DNA from: Clostridium algidicarnis DSM 15099
GTDB taxonomy: Bacteria; Bacillota; Clostridia; Clostridiales; Clostridiaceae
DNA length: 64,000 nt
Assembly: GCF_002934235.1 (NCBI RefSeq)
Contig: NZ_PTIS01000014.1
Coordinates: 1 to 64,000 of the forward strand
Direction: 5' to 3'
Below the pieces are notes generated by a model. It did not search any database. It was not told the DNA's origin and saw only the letters and a list, made by a program, of their open reading frames with translations. Of the stretch, positions 9,569-18,496 are shown piece by piece (the first letter of the stretch is position 1; every line of letters starts with the position of its first letter). The position numbers and the translations under genes were made by a program.

Positions 9569-9598
9569 TTGCATATTTATAACTATTAGTTGTATAAT
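9569..9598 (+). promoter_or_regulatory. probable promoter of the amino-acid ABC operon
   Basis: TTGCAT (9569-9574), an 18-bp spacer and a perfect TATAAT (9593-9598) lie 205 bases before the substrate-binding protein start. It is the best sigma-A match in the region. Confidence 0.55.
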
Positions 9599-9738
9599 TA
9601 TGCACATGCCAATTAGTTTTTTTAAAAAACAATCAACATTCATTTAATTTAAATGTGGACAATACTAAAAACATCTTAGTTATCCACAGGATAGTAAACA
9701 AATTTTATTAAATGTTTATGTAAATAATATTAAAAAAC

Positions 9739-9779
9739 ATCAAGTGATTCTTAGACCATGATGGTAGCCATGGGATAAA
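9739..9779 (+). repeat. interspersed repeat, miniature copy A
   Basis: This 41-base copy keeps only the two ends of the ~150-bp family: the left end ATCAAGTGATTCTTAGA joined directly to the right end GGTAGCCAT.GGATAA. The whole structured middle is missing. The right part forms a CCATG/CATGG hairpin. It lies in the 5' leader, about 25 bases before the operon's start codon. Confidence 0.8.
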
Positions 9780-9802
9780 TTATTTTAGGGGGAGATTTTA
9801 AA

Positions 9803-10624
9803 ATGAAAAAAACAGTATTAAAAACAATATTATCTGTAGCAATTATCGGAGTTATGGGATTTTCCTTATCCGCTTGTGGAAAGAAGGATAATAATACAAA
9901 TCAAAGTCACTTAGATAAGGTTAAGTCTTCTGGAAAGCTTGTCCTTGGTACAAGTGCTGATTACCCACCTTATGAATTTCATAAAAATATAGATGGCAAG
10001 GATACTATTGTAGGTTTTGATATTGCTATAGCAGAAGAAATAGCAAAAGATCTTGGGGTAACTCTTGAGGTAAAGGATATGGATTTTGATGGTCTTTTAG
10101 CTGCTTTAAATACAGGTAGTGTGGACATGGTTATGGCGGGTATGACTCCTGATGATACAAGAAGAAAAAAAGCTGACTTTTCAAATATATATTATAATGC
10201 ATTGCAGGACATAATAATAAGAACTGAAGATAAGGATAAATTTAATTCTTTAGAAGATTTTAATGGTAAAAAGATAGGTGTTCAAAAGGGTTCGCTTCAA
10301 GAAAAGATGGCAAATAACCAATTAAAAAACAGTGAAATTAAAGGTCTTGGTAAGGTTACAGACTTAGTTCTTGAACTTAAAAATAACAAGGTAGATGGCA
10401 TAGTTGTGGAAAAGCCAGTAGCTGAAGCTTACATAAAAAGAAATTCTGCTATGACTTTATCTACTCCAAAACTTGAAGAAGAGGGAGAAGGCGGATCTGC
10501 TATAGCACTTAGTAAGGATTCAGGCGAATTTTTAGAAACTATTAACAATACTTTAGATAGACTAGCTAAAGATAATCTAATCGAAGGTTTTGTTGTTAAA
10601 TATAATGAATTAATGGAAGAATAG
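9803..10624 (+). CDS. amino-acid ABC transporter substrate-binding lipoprotein
   Basis: Protein of 273 residues. A lipoprotein signal (hydrophobic core, lipobox LSAC, Cys about 25) anchors it outside the membrane. The SBP family 3 fold is clear: LVLGTSADYPPYEF, the VGFDIAIAEEIAKDLG motif, and the GSVDMVMAGMT and FNGKKIGVQKGS motifs. These proteins bind polar or basic amino acids. It is first in a three-gene operon with permease and ATPase, 16 bases before the permease. Confidence 0.93.
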   Translation: MKKTVLKTILSVAIIGVMGFSLSACGKKDNNTNQSHLDKVKSSGKLVLGTSADYPPYEFHKNIDGKDTIVGFDIAIAEEIAKDLGVTLEVKDMDFDGLLAALNTGSVDMVMAGMTPDDTRRKKADFSNIYYNALQDIIIRTEDKDKFNSLEDFNGKKIGVQKGSLQEKMANNQLKNSEIKGLGKVTDLVLELKNNKVDGIVVEKPVAEAYIKRNSAMTLSTPKLEEEGEGGSAIALSKDSGEFLETINNTLDRLAKDNLIEGFVVKYNELMEE

Positions 10625-10640
10625 CAAAGGGGGATTTAAA

Positions 10641-11297
10641 TTGGATTTTAGCTTTTTAGGTGAATATTCAGGGTTTTTCTTTAAGGGTGCTAAGTTTACC
10701 CTTATCCTTGCTTTTTTCACAGTAATAATTGGGTCATTAATAGGTCTTTTACTTTCTCTTATGAAGCTTTCAAATAAAAAGATATTAAAATTTATATCCT
10801 CTATTTACATAGAATTTATAAGAGGTACTCCGGTTCTTGTTCAACTTTATATTATATATTACGGTCTTCCAGCTATTGGAATAGAGCTGCCAGATCTAGT
10901 GGCTGCAACTATTACCATGTCTATTAACAGTGGTGCATATGTAGCTGAAATAATTAGAGCTGGTATAAATGCAGTAGATAAAGGACAAACAGAGGCTGCA
11001 AGAAGTCTAGGTATGGGAAGCTCTATGACTATGGCAAATGTTATAATTCCTCAAGCTTTTAAGAACATCTTGCCTGCCTTAGGTAATGAATTTATTGTAG
11101 TTGTAAAGGAATCTTCAATAGTTTCCGTTATAGGAATTCATGAACTTATGTATAATGCAAATACTGTTAGGGGTACAACCTTCCAACCCTTTGAGCCTCT
11201 AATAGTTGCAGCTTTATTTTATTTTGTAATTACATTTACCCTTTCAAAATTACTTGGAATAGCTGAAAGGAGGATGAAAATAAGTGATACAAATTAA
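10641..11297 (+). CDS. amino-acid ABC transporter permease (HisM/GlnP family)
   Basis: Protein of 218 residues with about five membrane helices. The EAA loop that contacts the ATPase is visible as [23 protein letters not shown] (about 114-136). The N-terminal [19 protein letters not shown] segment is typical of polar amino-acid permeases. The start is TTG, with AAAGGGGG seven bases upstream. The end overlaps the start of the ATPase gene by 14 bases, so translation is likely coupled. Confidence 0.94.
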   Translation: MDFSFLGEYSGFFFKGAKFTLILAFFTVIIGSLIGLLLSLMKLSNKKILKFISSIYIEFIRGTPVLVQLYIIYYGLPAIGIELPDLVAATITMSINSGAYVAEIIRAGINAVDKGQTEAARSLGMGSSMTMANVIIPQAFKNILPALGNEFIVVVKESSIVSVIGIHELMYNANTVRGTTFQPFEPLIVAALFYFVITFTLSKLLGIAERRMKISDTN

Positions 11298-12006
11298 GGA
11301 TTTAACTAAAGACTTTGGTGATAATAAAGTTTTAAAAGGTGTTAATGAAGAGATTAAAAAAGGTGAGGTAGTGGTTGTTATAGGCCCTTCCGGATCTGGA
11401 AAGAGTACTTTTTTAAGATGCCTTAACCTTTTAGAAATTCCTACCTCTGGACATATAGTCTTTGAGGGACAAGATATTACAGACAAAAAGGTAGATATAA
11501 ATAAGTTAAGAGAAAAAATGGGCATGGTATTCCAGCAGTTTAACCTATTCCCACATAAAACAATTTTAGATAACATAACTTTAGCTCCTATAAAAGTTAA
11601 AGGTAAATCAAAGGAAGAAGCTGAATCTATAGCCTTTAAATTACTTGATAAAATAGGACTTAGAGAAAAAGCAAAAAGTTATCCTTCTCAGTTATCAGGT
11701 GGACAAAAACAAAGAATAGCTATAGCTCGTGCTCTTGCAATGGAGCCTACTGTTATGCTTTTTGATGAACCCACTTCAGCACTTGACCCTGAAATGGTTG
11801 GGGAAGTTTTAGCTGTTATGAAGGATCTAGCAAAAGAAGGCATGACCATGGTTGTTGTTACCCATGAAATGGGCTTTGCAAAAGAAGTTGGAGACAGAGT
11901 TTTGTTTATGGATAATGGAAATATTGTAGAAGAAGGCAAGCCTTTAGATATATTTTCAAACCCTAAAAACCCTAGAACAAAAGATTTCCTAAGTAAGATA
12001 CTTTAA
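11284..12006 (+). CDS. amino-acid ABC transporter ATP-binding protein (GlnQ/ArtP family)
   Basis: Protein of 240 residues, the standard length. Walker [10 protein letters not shown] (about 33-41), Q-loop [11 protein letters not shown], signature LSGGQKQR (about 138), Walker B VMLFDEP and the H-loop VTHEM are all present. The start is GTG, with GGAGG ten bases upstream inside the permease end. It completes the uptake system and is closed by a strong terminator. Confidence 0.95.
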   Translation: MIQIKDLTKDFGDNKVLKGVNEEIKKGEVVVVIGPSGSGKSTFLRCLNLLEIPTSGHIVFEGQDITDKKVDINKLREKMGMVFQQFNLFPHKTILDNITLAPIKVKGKSKEEAESIAFKLLDKIGLREKAKSYPSQLSGGQKQRIAIARALAMEPTVMLFDEPTSALDPEMVGEVLAVMKDLAKEGMTMVVVTHEMGFAKEVGDRVLFMDNGNIVEEGKPLDIFSNPKNPRTKDFLSKIL

Positions 12007-12010
12007 ATAA

Positions 12011-12060
12011 AGATAACCAGTAAATACTTTAATATATTTACTGGTTATCTTTTATTTTGA
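12011..12060. terminator. bidirectional terminator between the ABC operon and tyrS
   Basis: A 16-bp stem (AGATAACCAGTAAATA, 12011-12026, with its complement at 12035-12050) is followed by TTTTATTTTG on the plus strand. On the minus strand an upstream A-rich run becomes U-rich. It sits between two convergent genes and can serve both. Confidence 0.85.
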
Positions 12061-12064
12061 GTTA

Positions 12065-13264
12065 TTATAACTTAATCTTAGCAAACTTTTTCTTTCCTAC
12101 TTGTATTATATCCTCATCCTTTAATTTTACATCATTAAAGTCGTTAACCTTTTCGCCATTTATCCTAACTCCACCTTGAGTTATAAGTCTTCTAGCTTCA
12201 CTGTTAGATGATGCAAGCTTTGCATACACTATAACTTCTATAAAGTTCATAGTATCAGTTATTTTTACAGGTTCTAGATCTTCTGGCATTTGATTTTTCT
12301 GAAACACATGTACAAAGTGATGTTCAGCTTTTAAGGAATCCTCTTCACTATGATATAATCTTACTATTTCTTTAGCTAAACTCATTTTTACATCTCTTGG
12401 GTTTACGCTGTCTGACTGAAGATTAGCCTTCATTTCATTTATCTTATCTGGATGTATATCTGTTGCAAGTTCAAAGTACTTTATTATAAGATCATCTGGT
12501 ATTTCCATAGTCTTTGTGTACATAAGCTCTGGACTATCATAAATTCCAATGTAGTTTCCAAGACTTTTACTCATTTTTTCCTTACCATCAAGTCCTTCTA
12601 ATATAGGCATAAATAAAGCAATTTGGCATTCCTTGCCGTATTCTTTTTGCATAGTTCTACCCATTAATATGTTAAATCTTTGATCAGTTCCACCAAGTTC
12701 TATGTCTGCATCTATTGCTATAGAATCGTAAGCTTGCATTAAAGGATAGAAAAACTCATGAATTCCTATGCTTATTTCATTTTTAAATCTATTTTTAAAG
12801 TCTTCTCTCTCAAGCATTCTAGCTACACTGTATTTTGCTGAAAGTTCTATGACATCTCTAAAATTAAGCTTTTCAAGCCACTCACTATTAAATCTTAGGT
12901 CTGTCTTTTCTTTGTCTAATATTTTAAAGATTTGCTTTTCATAGGTTCTTGCATTTTCCATAACCTGCTCTTTTGTAAGTTGTTTTCTCGCCTTTGACTT
13001 ACCTGTTGGATCTCCTATCATTCCAGTAAAATCACCTATGATTATTACCGCCCTATGACCTAAATCTTGAAGTTGCTTTATCTTTCTTAAAACTACTGCA
13101 TGACCTATATGAATATCAGGAGCACTTGGATCAAGTCCGAGCTTTACTACAAGAGGTCTATTTTCTTTTTCTGCTTTTACAAGCTTCTCTTTTAATTCCT
13201 CTTCGTTTATAATTTCTGCTGCACCCTTTTTAATAATCTTTAATTGTTCATCTACACTTATCAT
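12065..13264 (-). CDS. tyrS: tyrosine--tRNA ligase
   Basis: Cytosolic enzyme of 399 residues that charges tRNA-Tyr. Class Ic motifs are present: HIGHAV (about 52-57), GGTDQRFN tyrosine/ATP-site segment (about 195), KMSKS loop (about 233). A C-terminal S4-like RNA-binding domain (SNSEARRLITQGGVRINGEKV) closes the protein. The start has AGAGGAG eight bases upstream. Expression is controlled by the T-box leader just upstream. Confidence 0.97.
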   Translation of the reverse strand: MISVDEQLKIIKKGAAEIINEEELKEKLVKAEKENRPLVVKLGLDPSAPDIHIGHAVVLRKIKQLQDLGHRAVIIIGDFTGMIGDPTGKSKARKQLTKEQVMENARTYEKQIFKILDKEKTDLRFNSEWLEKLNFRDVIELSAKYSVARMLEREDFKNRFKNEISIGIHEFFYPLMQAYDSIAIDADIELGGTDQRFNILMGRTMQKEYGKECQIALFMPILEGLDGKEKMSKSLGNYIGIYDSPELMYTKTMEIPDDLIIKYFELATDIHPDKINEMKANLQSDSVNPRDVKMSLAKEIVRLYHSEEDSLKAEHHFVHVFQKNQMPEDLEPVKITDTMNFIEVIVYAKLASSNSEARRLITQGGVRINGEKVNDFNDVKLKDEDIIQVGKKKFAKIKL

Positions 13265-13397
13265 AATAATTCTCCTCTCTAATTTTACATGATGTGCTAT
13301 AGGTGTTTTGGCTACTCATAGCCCTATAATAATCTTTACTGTTAATTGAGAATTCTCCCCTAAAATAAAGATTATTACCTAATGTCTTTTAAATAAA

Positions 13398-13440
13398 TAA
13401 AAAACCCCCGTCCCTATAGCTAAGCTATAAGGACGAGAGT
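13398..13440 (-). terminator. regulated terminator of the tyrS T-box
   Basis: On the minus strand, CTCTCGTCCTTATAGC pairs with GCTATAGGGACGGGGG and is followed by TTTTTTATTT. The left strand can instead pair with the T-box region, as usual for this switch. Confidence 0.9.
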
Positions 13441-13704
13441 ATATAATCTCGCGGTACCACCTTAATTTATTTATATGTCACCATATAAACCTTTTCGAGT
13501 ACAATATAATACTCTATCCCTATAACGTGGGAAGGATCCGTCAACAGCCTACTTACTTAAATAAATTAAGCTTTAAGTGTGATACTCCAAGACGTATTCA
13601 GTATATTATTCTTCTCTCCTTTACACCAAACAGGAGCTCTCTTTGGAAGATTAATATCTTACTCTTTCTTTTCATAGTATTTTAAAAAGTTGTTTCATTA
13701 AATT
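13398..13704 (-). ncRNA. T-box riboswitch, tyrosine specific
   Basis: The tyrS leader carries the T-box antiterminator bulge GGTGGTACCGCG (around 13450-13463), a stem I region with an AGAGAGCTCC...GGAGAG base, and a specifier-loop UAC (tyrosine codon) at 13596-13594 in a GAAUACG context. A terminator follows. Uncharged tRNA-Tyr would pair with the specifier and the T-box and stabilise read-through. The motif is diagnostic; the exact 5' end is inferred from the promoter. Confidence 0.93.
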
Positions 13705-13710
13705 CATCTT

Positions 13711-13739
13711 ATGGTATCAGATATAAAATAAAATGTCAA
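13711..13739 (-). promoter_or_regulatory. tyrS promoter
   Basis: TTGACA (13739-13734), a 17-bp spacer and TACCAT (13716-13711) on the minus strand place the transcription start about 7 bases further on, consistent with a ~300-nt T-box leader. Confidence 0.7.
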
Positions 13740-13759
13740 TATTATAAAATAATTATTAC

Positions 13760-14407
13760 TTACGCTGTCCTTAAAGTATCATAAACATTTATAGTTTCAA
13801 AGCCCTTATCCTTTTTTCTAACTGGGCAAAAGTTTCCTTCTCTAATTGCCTCTATAAAATCTTTTTCATCTCTTATATTGTCAGCAAATTTTGTAGCATA
13901 TGTACCTATTTTATTTACCACATGAGCGTCACTAGCCCCAAAGCACCCAAGATTTAATTCTGTTGCTAAGGCGTAGGCATAAAGATTTGCAAAAGGATAT
14001 GTACTTCCGTTGAATGCTTCTACCCCTGTAAGTGTGGACTTTACATCTCTTATATGATCTCCAAGTCCCCTATTATTATTTCTATAAGGATGTGCACTTA
14101 TGGTGACTCCATCCACCTTATTTACCATTTCTATAAGCTCTTTTGCGTGAATCATCTTTTCTGGCAACTTTTCAAGCCCAAATACTAGGATATCACCTTC
14201 AAAGGTTAGAATTTCTGCTCCTACAATAACCAAAACTTCATCTTTATAAAATGAAGGTGATATATCTTTTCTTAATCCATTGCTTTCGTGATCTGTTATG
14301 CAAACTCCATTAAGACCTATTTCCTTTGCTCTTTTTGTTATCTCATCAAGACTCATGTTGCTATCATCTGAATATATATTTTCATGCATATGTGTATCTA
14401 TAATCAT
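13760..14407 (-). CDS. PHP-domain metal-dependent phosphoesterase
   Basis: Protein of 215 residues. The PHP metal ligands are visible: DTHMHENIYSDD at the N-terminus, ITDHES (about 37-42), GAEILTFEGDILVFG (about 62-76), SAHPYRN (about 98) and ASDAHV near 159. PHP proteins hydrolyse phosphoesters with a trinuclear metal site. The substrate of this stand-alone form is unknown. It is separated from tyrS by that gene's promoter and T-box. Confidence 0.88.
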   Translation of the reverse strand: MIIDTHMHENIYSDDSNMSLDEITKRAKEIGLNGVCITDHESNGLRKDISPSFYKDEVLVIVGAEILTFEGDILVFGLEKLPEKMIHAKELIEMVNKVDGVTISAHPYRNNNRGLGDHIRDVKSTLTGVEAFNGSTYPFANLYAYALATELNLGCFGASDAHVVNKIGTYATKFADNIRDEKDFIEAIREGNFCPVRKKDKGFETINVYDTLRTA

Positions 14408-14719
14408 CTAAAACCCCTTACATACATTTACTAAAGTTATTAAAATCAATTTATCATAGCCTATCTAACTATTAATTCTAGTAACTTACAATGAGTAATA
14501 TATAAGGGTTTTCACCCTCTTTCTTTTATATAGTGGTTTAATGTATCTTTTGTTATATTTATATTCTAATACAAAAGCTTAAGTTTTATTATTTTAATTA
14601 CAAATGATAGAGACCTTGTCTATAGTATTTATCTATACTGATGAAATAAATGTAGAATCGTGTTAAAATTTAATTGAATTTGTAAACTAAATTTTTTCTC
14701 TTTGAAAGGAGTATTTATT

Positions 14720-15763
14720 ATGAAAAGATCTTCTAGTATTCTTGCGCTTTTATTGTCTGGTGTTTTAACCTTAGGTCTTTTTGGTTGTGGTAAAAAGCCT
14801 TCTTCAGATGTTCCAAACACTGATGAAACTAAGAAAGAGTCTACTTTAAATATAGTAGCTACCTCAGAGGACTATAAACCACTATTTGAAAAGTTCACTG
14901 AAGAAACTGGAACAAAGGTTGAATTTTTATCCATGTCTTCTGGAGAGGTAATCTCAAAGGTAAAGGCTGAAAATGGAAAACCTATGGCTGATGTTTGGTT
15001 TGGTGGCGGAATAGATGCATTCATGCAAGCTAAGGATGATAATTTACTTGAAAAATGTGAGTTTGAAGGATCAAATGACCTTTCTCCCGAATTTAAAGAT
15101 GAAGATAACTATTGGTTTAGCAAGGGCTTAACTGTGGTTGGCTTTATTGTGAATAATGATGTATTAAAAGAAAAGAATCTTCCAGAGCCAAAATCTTGGA
15201 AGGACTTAACTAATCCTGTCTATAAAGATGAAATACTTATGTCGAATCCTGCAATTTCTGGTACTAACTACGCTGTACTTAATTCCTTAATACAAACTTT
15301 AGGGGAAGAGGCTGGCTGGAAGTACTTTGAAGAATTAAACAAAAACATACCTTATTATTCAAAAAGAGGTAAAGATCCAAATGTCAAAACAGTTGCTGGT
15401 GAAGTTGCTATAGGTATAACTTACATAGACAAGTCCCTTGAAAATTTAGAAAAAGAAAAAAATGCTAAGTTAATTTATCCTGAAGATGGAATGCCATGGG
15501 TTCCAGAAGGCGTTGCAGTATTTAAAAATGCTAAAAACCCTGAGGCTGCAAAGGAATTTATGACCTGGGTGTTTAAAGATGAAAACTTAAAAGAAATAGC
15601 AAAGATAGATAATAAAGACACTGTAAAAATAATAAAACCTAATCTTCAAGGTGTTGAATTAACATTTCCAAAGGATAAGCTACTAAAACAAGACATTTCT
15701 TTATTCGGAAAACAAAGAAAAGAAATGTTAGAAAAATGGAGCGCCCTTGTAGGGGACAAATAA
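14720..15763 (+). CDS. ABC transporter substrate-binding lipoprotein, Fe3+/phosphonate type
   Basis: Protein of 347 residues with a lipobox (LFGCG, Cys about 23) and an FbpA/PhnS-like periplasmic-binding fold. Recognisable segments are FTEETGTKVEFLSMSSGEVISKV, PMADVWFGGG, WKDLTNPVYKDEI and the C-terminal AAKEFMTWVF. The family binds ferric iron, 2-aminoethylphosphonate or thiamine, and the motifs do not decide among them. I used the ATG at 14720, eight bases after AAAGGAG. Its stop overlaps the start of the permease (TAATG). Confidence 0.87.
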   Translation: MKRSSSILALLLSGVLTLGLFGCGKKPSSDVPNTDETKKESTLNIVATSEDYKPLFEKFTEETGTKVEFLSMSSGEVISKVKAENGKPMADVWFGGGIDAFMQAKDDNLLEKCEFEGSNDLSPEFKDEDNYWFSKGLTVVGFIVNNDVLKEKNLPEPKSWKDLTNPVYKDEILMSNPAISGTNYAVLNSLIQTLGEEAGWKYFEELNKNIPYYSKRGKDPNVKTVAGEVAIGITYIDKSLENLEKEKNAKLIYPEDGMPWVPEGVAVFKNAKNPEAAKEFMTWVFKDENLKEIAKIDNKDTVKIIKPNLQGVELTFPKDKLLKQDISLFGKQRKEMLEKWSALVGDK

Positions 15764-17454
15764 TGAAAAGTTTAAAATCAAGGGTATCTAATAATAGATT
15801 AGATACCCATTTTTATAATATAATAGATAAAATGCTTATCCTTATCATTTTTCTTTTAGTATTTACATTTATACTTTATCCTATACTTGCAGTTATACAT
15901 AAAAGCTTTTTCCCAAATGGAAGCTTTTCTTTAGACCTTTATAAAGACATATTAGTTAACAACAAAAAACTTCTTAAAAATAGTTTATTTGTAGCTAGCT
16001 TATCTACTGTCTTTTCTACCTTAATAGCTTTGTGTATATCGATTTATACAAGCTTTTCTAAACATAAGATTAAAAACTTAGTTATGTTTGTATTAATATT
16101 ATCCATGATATCTCCTCCCTTTATTTCTTCTTTAGCATACATTCAACTTTTTGGGAAGAGGGGATTTATAACTCATACATTATTAAAATTAACTCTTAAC
16201 CCTTATGGCTGGAAAGGAATTGTTATAATGCAAAGCTTGTCTATGGCATCTTTAAGTTCCTTAATGCTAATAGGAAGTATAAATTCTATAGATAAAAATC
16301 TTTTAAATGCCTCTAGGGATCTAGGGTCTGATAGTAATTTTGCTTTAATAAACATATTACTACCACTTATGAGGCCTTCACTAATAGTATGTGCATTATT
16401 ATCCTTTGTAAAATCTTTGTCGGATTTTGGGACTCCCATGGTAATTGGAGGATCTTTTAATGTGCTAGCTACTGAAATTTATATGAGGATAATAGCATAT
16501 TCCGCCTTAGAATACGCATCAGCTCTTAATGTTCTTATTTTAGTTCCTTCTTTGCTACTTTTTATAGCCTATAGATTTTATATGAAAAGATCTTCTAACC
16601 TGACTAAAGCTTCTGGAAGATCAAGCTATGAAGATTTAGATATAAAGATTAAAGGTATTCTCTATTACTTTATAACCTTAGTAACTTTTATGTTTTTAAT
16701 AATGACCTTGCTTCAATATACTAGTATATTTTTATCTAGTATATCTAAATTTAGCTATGGTAAGTTCCAGTGGACTTTGGACCATATAAAATATTTAAGG
16801 GTGTATAATAGTTCAAGCTTTATAAGGAGTATTGTTTATTCTCTTATAGCAGGTATCTTTGGAACACTTCTTGGTATATTAATAGCTTATTATGTAGAAA
16901 GAAGAAATATTATAGGTACAAAGGCTTTAGATTTTATATCAACCCTACCTTATATAATACCAGGTACCTTTTTTGGAATAGGCTATATTTTGGCCTTTAA
17001 TAATTATCCCTTAGAGCTTACAGGTACAGCTGCAATAGTTGTTCTAAATTGTATCTTTAAGCAGTTACCTATGACCACAAAAACTAGTAGTTCTTCACTA
17101 TCTTTGATTAATTCTGATATAGAAAGGTCGGCAAAGGATTTAGGTGCTAGTAACTTTCATGTGCTAAAAGATGTGATCTTTCCTAATATGAAATCTGCCT
17201 TTGCTATAGGTTTTATGAATAATTTTACTAGTACCATGACCACCATAGGAGCCATAATATTTCTAATATATCCAGGTCAAAAGGTGGCTACTGTAGACTT
17301 ATTTGATGCAATTAACAGTGGAAATATGGGAGTTGCTTCCGTAATATCTAGCATAATAATTCTTATAACCTTAAGCATAAATATAGTAGTTTCAAAATTC
17401 ATTTTAGGAAGGAGTGTGGTTAAAAGTGTATCTTCAATTAAAGGGGCTAACTAA
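15763..17454 (+). CDS. ABC transporter permease, fused two-domain (FbpB/ThiP family)
   Basis: Protein of 563 residues with about 12 membrane helices, built as two fused permease halves. Each half has an EAA-like loop: NASRDLGSDSNFALINILLPLMRPSL (about 180-205) and RSAKDLGASNFHVLKDVIFPNM (about 460-482). This duplication is typical of iron(III) and thiamine permeases. Translation starts at an ATG overlapping the upstream stop and ends inside the ATPase gene. Confidence 0.9.
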   Translation: MKSLKSRVSNNRLDTHFYNIIDKMLILIIFLLVFTFILYPILAVIHKSFFPNGSFSLDLYKDILVNNKKLLKNSLFVASLSTVFSTLIALCISIYTSFSKHKIKNLVMFVLILSMISPPFISSLAYIQLFGKRGFITHTLLKLTLNPYGWKGIVIMQSLSMASLSSLMLIGSINSIDKNLLNASRDLGSDSNFALINILLPLMRPSLIVCALLSFVKSLSDFGTPMVIGGSFNVLATEIYMRIIAYSALEYASALNVLILVPSLLLFIAYRFYMKRSSNLTKASGRSSYEDLDIKIKGILYYFITLVTFMFLIMTLLQYTSIFLSSISKFSYGKFQWTLDHIKYLRVYNSSSFIRSIVYSLIAGIFGTLLGILIAYYVERRNIIGTKALDFISTLPYIIPGTFFGIGYILAFNNYPLELTGTAAIVVLNCIFKQLPMTTKTSSSSLSLINSDIERSAKDLGASNFHVLKDVIFPNMKSAFAIGFMNNFTSTMTTIGAIIFLIYPGQKVATVDLFDAINSGNMGVASVISSIIILITLSINIVVSKFILGRSVVKSVSSIKGAN

Positions 17455-18448
17455 AGAATTTGATAAGAAAAAAGCAGTAGATAACTTGTCTTTGACCATT
17501 GAAAAGGGTGAAATTTTATGTCTTTTAGGTCCATCTGGCTGTGGTAAAACTACTACCTTAAAGATGATAGGAGGATTTTTAAAACCAGACTTTGGAAGTA
17601 TTATAATTGAAGATGAAGATATAACAAAACTTCCACCAGAATTAAGGCCTGTGTCCACAGTATTTCAGTCCTATGCCCTCTTCCCTCATCTAACGGTTAT
17701 TGAAAATGTTATATACGGTCTTAAATTTAAGGGCTACAAGAGAAAAGACGCACTAAAAAAAGGTAATGAATATTTAGATCTAGTAGGTCTTTTAGAATAT
17801 AAAACCCGTAAGATACATGAATTAAGTGGTGGTCAACAACAAAGAGTTGCATTAGCTCGTTCCTTAATAGTAAATCCAAAGGTATTATTATTAGACGAAC
17901 CCTTAAGCAATTTAGATGCAAAGCTCAGGATACGTATGCGTGAAGAAATAAAAGAGATTCAAAAAAAGTTCAATACTACCATGGTATTTGTAACCCATGA
18001 TCAAGAAGAGGCATTAAATATGGCTGACAAAATAGCTGTAATGAATGAAGGACTTCTTCAACAAATAGGTACCCCTGAAGAAATATATAACAATCCTAAA
18101 AATGACTTTGTATTAAATTTCATAGGTACCGCCAACATTATTTATGAAAATGGTATAAAAAAGTTTATAAGACCGGAAAATATAAGCATAATAAAAAGTA
18201 TCAGTAGTAGTATTAGTAGTCAAAGCTCTACAAATAATGTAAACTCACCAAAGGTGTTAGATTCTGTACAATCTATAGAAGCTGTAATTTTAAACAAAAC
18301 TTTTTCTGGATCATTTTATATGTACACAGTTAAAACTAAAGATAACACCTTTGAAGTAAAATCAGATACCCTAACATCTTATAACATAGGAGAAAGAGTT
18401 TATATAGAAATGCTAGAAATTGGTAGCACCCCAGAGGTGCTACCATAA
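17426..18448 (+). CDS. ABC transporter ATP-binding protein (FbpC/PotA type)
   Basis: Protein of about 340 residues. Walker A GPSGCGKTT, Q-loop VFQSYALFPH, signature LSGGQQQR, Walker B LLLDEPLSNLD and H-loop VTHDQ are present, followed by a C-terminal TOBE-like domain (FIRPENISI onward). The likely start is GTG 17426 (MYLQLKGLTKEF), eleven bases from GGAAGGAG; an in-frame GTG at 17414 is closer than a site allows. The last residues (GSTPEVLP) and the stop are encoded by the 53-bp palindromic repeat at 18422-18474, so the C-terminus was probably altered by that repeat. Confidence 0.9.
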   Translation: MYLQLKGLTKEFDKKKAVDNLSLTIEKGEILCLLGPSGCGKTTTLKMIGGFLKPDFGSIIIEDEDITKLPPELRPVSTVFQSYALFPHLTVIENVIYGLKFKGYKRKDALKKGNEYLDLVGLLEYKTRKIHELSGGQQQRVALARSLIVNPKVLLLDEPLSNLDAKLRIRMREEIKEIQKKFNTTMVFVTHDQEEALNMADKIAVMNEGLLQQIGTPEEIYNNPKNDFVLNFIGTANIIYENGIKKFIRPENISIIKSISSSISSQSSTNNVNSPKVLDSVQSIEAVILNKTFSGSFYMYTVKTKDNTFEVKSDTLTSYNIGERVYIEMLEIGSTPEVLP

Positions 18449-18474
18449 TATGGGTGCACCTCTGGGGTGCATCC
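18422..18474 (+). repeat. 53-bp nested palindrome, copy 1
   Basis: Two 23-base arms (18422-18444, 18452-18474) are separated by seven bases. Each arm is itself almost self-complementary around GCACCCCAGAGGTGC / GCACCTCTGGGGTGC. The left arm and the stop codon belong to the ABC ATPase gene. The same 23-7-23 architecture recurs at 20826, 36341 and 61419. Confidence 0.9.
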
Positions 18475-18496
18475 ATATTAAGGGAGGTAATATAAT

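Larger units (their letters stand above)
9078..9802. other. 725-bp intergenic region upstream of the amino-acid ABC operon
   Basis: No coding frame of interest. It holds a short hairpin at 9253-9277 (ATCTAAATA/TATTTAGAT), a perfect DnaA-box nonamer TTATCCACA at 9679-9687, the operon promoter at 9569-9598 and a miniature copy of the interspersed repeat at 9739-9779. The leader of the downstream operon is therefore about 200 nt long. Confidence 0.5.
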
